From an uncultured Alphaproteobacteria bacterium (GTDB lineage Bacteria; Pseudomonadota; Alphaproteobacteria; RF32; CAG-239), in contig CALXVR010000016.1 of NCBI GenBank assembly GCA_944392155.1, positions 1 to 37,941 on the forward strand: DNA of 37,941 bases, written 5' to 3'. A model generated the notes under the pieces. That model had not been told where the DNA came from, made no database searches, and saw nothing but the letters and a program-made list of their open reading frames with translations. Within the stretch, counting starts at the first letter, position 1. Each line of letters begins with the position of its first letter. This document shows positions 33,279 through 37,941 of this stretch, piece by piece. The position numbers were made by a program, and so were the translations under genes.

Positions 33279-34418
33279 CTATTGCAAGGCATTTGCTTTG
33301 TCAAGCGACGAAATAACGACAACTTTGTCTTCGTAAGCTTCGTATGTTTCACCATCTAGACTTCCACGCAAAATTCTATCCAATACAGATACCAAATCCT
33401 CAGGGACACAATCCTTTACAATAAAACCAACAACTTTTCCGTCTTCAAAATCTGCCGCTTCTTGCACCGCATCAACTAAACCATCATCATCATAAACTTT
33501 TACAAAATCATAAAAAGCCTCTAAAGCACGTATTTTATTCTTCAAAAACAAAGACAAACTTTTCGGAACTTTGATTAACAAGTTAAATTTATCAGTGTCT
33601 TTTTTCTCAAACAAAACAAACCTGTTCCAATAAAAATCCATATATTCTCTAAAAATCTCAGCATCATCCGAAGGCAAATTTTTTTCCTGAAACATATCAA
33701 CTCTAATCAAAATTTTCTTTTTCTTAAGCACTTTTTTTTCAGGCAAATAACGATCATAAATAATTTGCCTCATTTCTTCTGCATCTTCGGTATTTGATAT
33801 TCTTTTAATTTCTTGAGAATCATTATATTCAACCACAACCTTGGGAATAAACAGCGGTATATTTTTTCTGCTGTAACGCAGCATCAATTCCCAATCTACG
33901 AGTCTATTCATCTTTTCGTCAAAGCCGCCCAAAGCCCTATACAAACTTACATGATGAACAAAAGCATTCATATCAGCCAAACTCCACCGACAAAAAAGCC
34001 TCTCATCATAAGGTTTTCCGACAACCTTTCCGCTATGCAAATGCCTAATTTGAGCATAAAACATCTTATTTTCATGCTTTTTGATTACACTGTCAAAAAC
34101 ATGAAAATAATTCTCGCACATCAAATTATCTGTATCTAAATACCCAATCCACTCATTAGATGCAATCTGCAAACCTTTATTTCTGGCAAAACTAACACCG
34201 CCATGCTCAACACGTAAATATTTTAATTTTCCGGAAAACAGCTCTTGCGTATACTTATGTTTTAAAATCTCTTCCGTATTATCCGTTGAGCCGTCATCAA
34301 TAACTATCAACTCAAAATTTTCATACTTTTGCTTCAAAACAGAATCTACTGCATCGCAAATACAAAAAGCACGATTATACGTTGGCATAATAATTGAAAA
34401 ACAGCATTCCGATATCAT
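33279..34418 (-). CDS. Family 2 glycosyltransferase with extra C-terminal domain
   Basis: The GT-A domain covers the first 230 residues: SIIMPTYNRAFCICDAVDSVL, VIDDGSTDNTEEIL, GVSFARNKGL and the metal-binding DTD in GYLDTDNLM, then a Y-R-x-L-GGFDEKM and DWELMLRYS acceptor region. The ATG at 34418 overlaps the HAD gene stop as ATGA, the usual coupling; an in-frame ATG at 34436 would add six residues. The last 150 residues are not a known GT2 extension and carry acidic and hydrophobic segments. It probably transfers a sugar to a surface glycan or a glycolipid. There is no other sugar-assembly gene nearby. Confidence 0.85.
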   Translation of the reverse strand: MISECCFSIIMPTYNRAFCICDAVDSVLKQKYENFELIVIDDGSTDNTEEILKHKYTQELFSGKLKYLRVEHGGVSFARNKGLQIASNEWIGYLDTDNLMCENYFHVFDSVIKKHENKMFYAQIRHLHSGKVVGKPYDERLFCRWSLADMNAFVHHVSLYRALGGFDEKMNRLVDWELMLRYSRKNIPLFIPKVVVEYNDSQEIKRISNTEDAEEMRQIIYDRYLPEKKVLKKKKILIRVDMFQEKNLPSDDAEIFREYMDFYWNRFVLFEKKDTDKFNLLIKVPKSLSLFLKNKIRALEAFYDFVKVYDDDGLVDAVQEAADFEDGKVVGFIVKDCVPEDLVSVLDRILRGSLDGETYEAYEDKVVVISSLDKANALQ

Positions 34419-35050
34419 TTTGCTTTCTTTTTCCATCCCAAGAGCTTATAAATATCTTTCTCAATTTTCTCTTCATCAAATAACAACGCGCTTATTCCCA
34501 AAGACTTTGCCGCAGCCACATTTGCCGGCTTATCATCAACAAACAAAATCTCCTCATATGCGCAACCGAGCTTTTCCTTAACCGCCTCAAAGATTCTGAC
34601 ATCAGGCTTAAGCAATCCCAAATCAAAAGAACAAAAGACATATTCCGGATTAATCAAGCCAAACATATCCGCCGTATCTTTCAGATTCGGAAGAGCATTG
34701 GATAACAAACCGTTTTCAATCCCCGCATCTTTCATCTTTTCCATCAGCTGATGCGTAACTTCCTTAAACTCACCAATTCCGTCTCTGAAAGCCAAATTAA
34801 TCTGCGTATCAATCCCTGACTGATACTTAACCCCGCAATATTTGCAAAGCTGTTTACACAAGGTTTCAAAGCTGACCTTACCACGCATAAAATTATCATA
34901 ATCAAAACCGATTGCCCCGTTGTTGGCATTAAACAATTCCATATCTTCGGTACGGCTTTTCATAAACTCGTTCAAGAACTTCAGACTATATGAATAAATC
35001 ACACCTCCGACATCCCAAATACAGAATTTTATTTTTGATTTTCCGACCAT
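34415..35050 (-). CDS. HAD-superfamily phosphatase (YihX-like)
   Basis: The ATG at 35050 gives a protein starting MVGKSKIKFCIWDVGGVIYS, with AGG upstream; the frame is open 50 codons further but that part lacks motifs and spans a terminator. HAD motif I is DVGGV (Asp13), motif II is LLSNA, motif III the lysine in LLKPD, and motif IV VDDKPANV. A small helical cap lies between motifs I and II. In motif I the second Asp is Gly, as is usual for the DxG branch that includes YihX sugar phosphatases. It is coupled to the glycosyltransferase by a 4-base overlap, so a sugar phosphate substrate is plausible. 211 residues. Confidence 0.85.
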   Translation of the reverse strand: MVGKSKIKFCIWDVGGVIYSYSLKFLNEFMKSRTEDMELFNANNGAIGFDYDNFMRGKVSFETLCKQLCKYCGVKYQSGIDTQINLAFRDGIGEFKEVTHQLMEKMKDAGIENGLLSNALPNLKDTADMFGLINPEYVFCSFDLGLLKPDVRIFEAVKEKLGCAYEEILFVDDKPANVAAAKSLGISALLFDEEKIEKDIYKLLGWKKKAK

Positions 35051-35109
35051 CTCAAAACCTCGCTTGTTGTTTTCTATATGATACAAGATTCTAAACAGAT
35101 TGCAATCAC

Positions 35110-35143
35110 ATAAAAGCAAAGCCCCGTCATCAAACGGGGCTTT
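35110..35143 (-). terminator. Rho-independent terminator after hydG
   Basis: Read on the minus strand, AAAGCCCCGT / ACGGGGCTTT forms a 10-bp stem with a 6-base loop, followed by GCTTTTA. It ends the TM1266-hydG transcript before the HAD gene. Confidence 0.85.
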
Positions 35144-35147
35144 GTTG

Positions 35148-36566
35148 TCAGAAACGAAAATCTCTTTCGCCTTCCTCAATTTTTTCAATATAATCGGCAC
35201 ACATCGTGCGAACTTTTTCTTTCGGAATATTGTCCAGTTCTTTTTTGATTAATGCCTCGCCGACTTTGCGCGTTTCTGGGCTTGCGTAGTCAATCAGATA
35301 TTCCTTCAAGGTCATCAAAGCATTAGGCAAACAACAGTTATGGATTTGCATATTTTTGCACAAAGCCATAAATCTGTCTCCCGTTCTCCCTTCCCGATAA
35401 CAAGCCGTGCAAAAGCTTGGAATATATCCAATCTCCATCAACCACTTAACCACATCATCAAGCGTGCGGGTATCGCTGACTTCAAATTGCGCTGAGCTTT
35501 CATCATCCGGCTCCGGTGTATCATAACCGCCGACACTGGTTTTAGAGCCACCGCTTATTTGTGAGATTCCGTAATGAATGACTCTTTCGCGGCAAGCTTT
35601 GCTCTCACGCGTAGACATAATCATTCCCGTATAAGGCACGGCGATTCTGATACAAGCCACAATCTTGGCAAAAGTATCATCATCGATTCCATTATCAAAA
35701 ACATCGGGGTCAATATCATCGGCTCTGCGGATTCTCGGCACCGAAATCGTATGTGGACCAACGCCGTGTACGGCTTCCAAATGTTCTGCATGCATCAAGA
35801 GCCCGGCAAACTCATACCGATACAATTCCAGTCCAAACAAAACGCCCAAGCCCACATCATCAATACCGCCTTCCATAGCTCTATCCATCGCTTCGGTATG
35901 GTAGGCATAATTATGTTTTGGTCCTGTCGGGTGGAGTTTTTCGTAGCTTTCTTTGTGATAAGTTTCTTGGAACAAAATATAAGTTCCGATTCCTGCTTCC
36001 TTGAGCTTTCGATAGTTTTCAACAGTTGTAGCGGCAATATTCACATTAACACGGCGTATTGCACCGTTTTTGTGCTTAATGCTGTAAATGGTTTTAATAC
36101 AATCCAAAATATATTCTATTGGATTATTAACGGGGTCCTCGCCGGATTCTATTGCCAAACGTTTATGCCCCATATCCTGCAAAGCAATCACTTCTTTGGC
36201 AACTTCTTCTTGCGTCAGTTTACGCCGTGGAATATGCTTGTTTTTGGCATGATACGGGCAATAAACGCAACCATTAACACAATAGTTGGAAAGATAAAGC
36301 GGCGCAAACATCACAATTCTGTTGCCGTAATAATCTTTCTTAATTTGTTCGGCGAGCTCAAAAATCTCTTTGTTTTTTTCAGGTAAATCACAATCAAGCA
36401 AAATCATAGCTTCGCGGTGCGAAAGACCTTTGCGTTCGCGAGCTTTGTTTAAGACTTCATCAATGAGTTTAACATTATTTTTGTTGGCATCGGCATAAGC
36501 CAAAGTATCCAACACTTCTTGGTGGCAGATAAACTCCTCTGCCTTCAACGATTTTGGATTATACAT
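35148..36566 (-). CDS. hydG: [FeFe]-hydrogenase maturase HydG, radical-SAM tyrosine lyase
   Basis: HydG splits tyrosine to give the CO and CN ligands that are built onto an Fe-Cys synthon for the H-cluster of [FeFe]-hydrogenase. In this 472-residue protein the radical-SAM cluster is bound by CxxxCxxC at Cys96, Cys100 and Cys103 (YCVNGCVYCPYH). The C-terminal cluster motif C-x2-C-x22-C is at 386, 389 and 412 (SFCTACYREG, then NCCLPNA). Both are complete. It is preceded by the TM1266-like regulator on the same strand. hydE, hydF and the hydrogenase gene are not in the window. Presence of HydG in an alphaproteobacterium suggests anaerobic hydrogen metabolism. Confidence 0.97.
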   Translation of the reverse strand: MYNPKSLKAEEFICHQEVLDTLAYADANKNNVKLIDEVLNKARERKGLSHREAMILLDCDLPEKNKEIFELAEQIKKDYYGNRIVMFAPLYLSNYCVNGCVYCPYHAKNKHIPRRKLTQEEVAKEVIALQDMGHKRLAIESGEDPVNNPIEYILDCIKTIYSIKHKNGAIRRVNVNIAATTVENYRKLKEAGIGTYILFQETYHKESYEKLHPTGPKHNYAYHTEAMDRAMEGGIDDVGLGVLFGLELYRYEFAGLLMHAEHLEAVHGVGPHTISVPRIRRADDIDPDVFDNGIDDDTFAKIVACIRIAVPYTGMIMSTRESKACRERVIHYGISQISGGSKTSVGGYDTPEPDDESSAQFEVSDTRTLDDVVKWLMEIGYIPSFCTACYREGRTGDRFMALCKNMQIHNCCLPNALMTLKEYLIDYASPETRKVGEALIKKELDNIPKEKVRTMCADYIEKIEEGERDFRF

Positions 36567-36661
36567 ATATCACTCACTTTCTTTCGGGTCAGAATAAGCT
36601 TCCCCGTCAGGTTAACACTGCTTTATTTTATAATATTTCACACATCTCTTGGCAAGCAATT

Positions 36662-36907
36662 TTAACAATTAGAATAAGCAGTTTTAGCACTAACTCCTTC
36701 CAAACGTCCTACTTTTCCGGCCATCGCACTGATAACATCTTCAGGCGCATCAACCGCAACCGAAATAATGCTGATTTTTTTCTCACGATACGGGATTCCC
36801 ATACGACCGATAATATAAGCTGAATACTCATGTAAGATAGCATTCAAAGCCTCAGCCGAAGCCAAATTTTCAACAATAACACCAATAATCGCCACTCTGT
36901 TTTCCAT
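36662..36907 (-). CDS. TM1266-like putative iron-only hydrogenase system regulator
   Basis: The ATG at 36907 is chosen because GAGGAG lies about 8 bases upstream; an earlier in-frame start adds five residues. The 81-residue protein begins MENRVAIIGVIVENLASAEALNAI and has the ferredoxin-like ACT fold pattern of the TM1266 family, with MGIPYREKKISIISVAVDAP in the middle. The family is named a putative regulator of the [FeFe]-hydrogenase system because it is almost always beside hyd maturation genes; its ligand is unknown. It lies 95 bases upstream of hydG on the same strand. Confidence 0.88.
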   Translation of the reverse strand: MENRVAIIGVIVENLASAEALNAILHEYSAYIIGRMGIPYREKKISIISVAVDAPEDVISAMAGKVGRLEGVSAKTAYSNC

Positions 36908-36972
36908 ATTCTTTCTCCTCAAAAATTTTTTATAACAAATACAATTTGATAAAACTTTTTTAACAATTTTTG

Positions 36973-36988
36973 ATTAGGGTAATCTAAT
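36973..36988. promoter_or_regulatory. Palindromic operator candidate in the divergent hyd/DUF2934 region
   Basis: ATTAGGGTAATCTAAT (ATTAG / CTAAT around GGTAAT, with GATTA / TAATC nested) lies between the divergently transcribed TM1266-like gene and the DUF2934 gene. It overlaps a possible -10 element of the latter (TTAACA at 36960-36965, TCTAAT at 36983-36988). Symmetry only; the binding protein is unknown. Confidence 0.3.
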
Positions 36989-37034
36989 AAGAAAAACAAG
37001 TAAACAAATTTTAACAACCCTCTGGAGATGAACA

Positions 37035-37370
37035 ATGACCAAATTAAACGATAAAGCAATTGCCGAAGCCGCATATTACATCTGGCAAAACAATGGTTGT
37101 CCGGCCAACACACAAGCTCAAGATTGGGCCGCTGCTATCAAACAGCTTACAGCCGCTAATAAGGCTGCTCCGCGTAAATCTGCCGCTTGTTCTTCTGTTT
37201 TAACCAAAATCAGCAAAACCGACATCAATGCTTTGAATCGTTTAGCCGCTGCCAAAGGCAAAAAAATCAGCCCTGTAAGTGCAGCCAGCAAACTTTTGGC
37301 CATTAATCTTGCTGCTGCAACAAATGCAGCCTTGAAGACTAAAACCAAAACCCCTTTGAGAAAGATTTAA
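37035..37370 (+). CDS. DUF2934 family protein, 111 aa
   Basis: The N-terminal 40 residues match DUF2934: AEAAYYIWQNNGCPANTQAQDWAAAIKQL corresponds to the family's A-Y-x-x-W-x-x-x-G-x-P-x-x-x-x-x-x-W-x-x-A-E pattern. The remaining 70 residues are alanine- and lysine-rich, basic, and end KTKTPLRKI. DUF2934 proteins are small and of unknown function; the basic tail suggests nucleic-acid contact, which is inference. CTGGAG lies 10 bases before the ATG. It has its own terminator. Confidence 0.8.
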   Translation: MTKLNDKAIAEAAYYIWQNNGCPANTQAQDWAAAIKQLTAANKAAPRKSAACSSVLTKISKTDINALNRLAAAKGKKISPVSAASKLLAINLAAATNAALKTKTKTPLRKI

Positions 37371-37387
37371 GCTAAAATAAAGCTTCA

Positions 37388-37418
37388 AAAATCCCTCGGA
37401 AATCCGAGGGATTTTTTT
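37388..37418 (+). terminator. Rho-independent terminator after the DUF2934 gene
   Basis: AAATCCCTCGGA / TCCGAGGGATTT with a 2-base gap and a run of seven T. Confidence 0.9.
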
Positions 37419-37441
37419 ATAACAAAATCATTTCTCCTTTT

Positions 37442-37504
37442 GCCTGAAAACTCAGCCCGAACTCCTTTCCTCAGGAGTTCTCACTTCCAACTTCATCCAA
37501 TTAA
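37442..37504. repeat. 63-base direct repeat, copy 1
   Basis: It differs from copy 2 at 37618-37680 at one position. It contains a GAACTCC / GGAGTTC hairpin and ends in CCAATTAA just before a CCCGCC-ATAAA-GGCGGG stem. Confidence 0.9.
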
Positions 37505-37617
37505 AAAACCCGCCATAAAGGCGGGGCTAAATATGTGTTGAGAGGCTGGCTAATTCGCTTCGCTCATATACGCCTGCTTCGTTTTCTTCGCTACCGCTCA
37601 CCGGCGTACTCCCGTTC

Positions 37618-37680
37618 GCCTGAAAACTCAGCCCGAACTCCCTTCCTCAGGAGTTCTCACTTCCAACTTCATCCAATTAA
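37618..37680. repeat. 63-base direct repeat, copy 2
   Basis: Second copy, 176 bases after the first, with the same internal GAACTCC / GGAGTTC hairpin. Its last eight bases form the outer part of the perfect 19-bp hairpin at 37673-37715. Confidence 0.9.
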
Positions 37681-37715
37681 TAAGCCCCGCCATAAAGGCG
37701 GGGCTTATTAATTGG
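37673..37715. terminator. Perfect 19-bp hairpin, terminator-like
   Basis: CCAATTAATAAGCCCCGCC and its exact complement flank an ATAAA loop. Similar shorter stems are at 37509-37526 and 37898-37916. There is no T run after it, so termination is less certain than hairpin formation. Confidence 0.7.
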
Positions 37716-37736
37716 TGGGAGTTGAGAGAGTCAAAG

Positions 37737-37766
37737 AAAAAAATATAACCGATGTTATATTTTTTT
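37737..37766. terminator. AT-rich bidirectional hairpin
   Basis: AAAAAAATATAAC / GTTATATTTTTTT with a 4-base loop CGAT, a 13-bp perfect stem. The T-rich right arm resembles a terminator, but no gene ends at it within the window. Confidence 0.5.
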
Positions 37767-37941
37767 ATGTAGACCCTAGTCTTTTAGAACTGAGCAAGGG
37801 AAACGACAGTAACCGCTGCGAAGCCTCAAAAGCTCGGAACCTCTTACAAGTTGCGCGAGCTCTGCGACGCACAACTTGGCAACTCCGCACCAAAAAACCC
37901 CGCCATAAAGGCGGGGCTTTTTAATTGGTGGGAGTTGAGAG

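Larger units (their letters stand above)
37419..37941. other. Repeat-rich non-coding region to the window end
   Basis: No gene is supported in these 520 bases. It contains two 63-base direct repeats (37442-37504 and 37618-37680), three GC-rich hairpins with the same core (CCCGCC-ATAAA-GGCGGG), an AT-rich terminator-like hairpin, and CAAGTTG / CAACTTG flanking an 18-base loop near 37849-37878. A 21-base sequence, 37708-37728, recurs exactly at 37921-37941, where the window stops. That sequence, read on the minus strand, ends in CTCCCACCA, which resembles a tRNA 3' end. Confidence 0.7.

Noticed and set aside
37712..37924. 70-codon open frame in the terminal repeat region.
   Set aside because: It starts inside one hairpin and ends in another; codon use is unlike the neighbours.
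37442..37941. CRISPR array.
   Set aside because: The repeats are 63 bases and few, spacing is irregular, and the region is explained by hairpins. No cas gene is present anywhere in the window.

Overview
The window looks like chromosome from an anaerobic, probably host-associated alphaproteobacterium. It is AT-rich overall. The rpiB/glyA and nrdR/nusB neighbourhood is of alphaproteobacterial type. CysE, MnmA, TrmJ, RecJ, Def, Fmt and MurF are ordinary bacterial housekeeping proteins. HydG beside a TM1266-type regulator implies [FeFe]-hydrogenase metabolism, which fits a fermentative gut lineage. The taxonomic placement is inferred from gene content; no 16S gene is present. There is no prophage, transposase, integrase or CRISPR array.

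Layout. 1-617: 3' end of a very cysteine-rich repeat protein and its terminator. 634-5982: an alpha/beta hydrolase, cysE-mnmA (overlapping), an anchored GDPD/menorin-like protein, then two small exported proteins co-directional with trmJ. 6036-8835: a tandem pair of ArsB/NhaD-type ion transporters. 8848-12039 (minus): OmpA-like lipoprotein, recJ, DUF502 membrane protein. 12215-13455: Panacea-domain protein and a DUF192 lipoprotein. 13726-16804 (minus): MacA, ATPase and permease of a three-gene MacAB-type exporter. 16980-18041: two unrecognised Lys/Arg-rich proteins with hairpin leaders. 18106-22169 (minus): murF-nrdR-nusB, a 121-bp tandem repeat, def-fmt. 22424-24920: WG-like lipoprotein (plus), glyA and rpiB (minus). 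25041-25794: promoter, tRNA-Cys, tRNA-Asn, then about 500 bp of hairpins and tRNA-derived repeats. 25795-27992: unknown protein, mtnN, cobB sirtuin. 28055-29351 (minus): small membrane protein, ECF sigma factor, Spy/CpxP-like protein. 29534-30949: MATE exporter. 30981-35050 (minus): U32 protein, GT2 glycosyltransferase, HAD phosphatase. 35148-36907 (minus): hydG and the TM1266-like regulator. 37035-37370: DUF2934 protein. 37371-37941: repeat-rich non-coding DNA running off the end.

Functional themes. CysE makes O-acetylserine for cysteine, whose sulfur MnmA places on tRNA; TrmJ methylates tRNA. Def and Fmt handle both ends of formyl-methionine use. GlyA supplies one-carbon units, and MtnN recycles S-adenosylmethionine by-products, including the 5'-deoxyadenosine that radical-SAM enzymes such as HydG release. 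Envelope functions recur: MacAB, OmpA-like and other lipoproteins, MurF, and a sigma/anti-sigma/Spy cassette resembling CnrYXH.

No wholly new system is evident. The strongest candidates for a second look are the CnrYXH-like cassette, the tRNA-Asn locus with a perfect inverted copy of its 3' end, the composite palindromic repeats at 13.6 and 19.6 kb, the hairpin-led gene pair at 17 kb, and the cysteine-rich repeat protein at the left edge.
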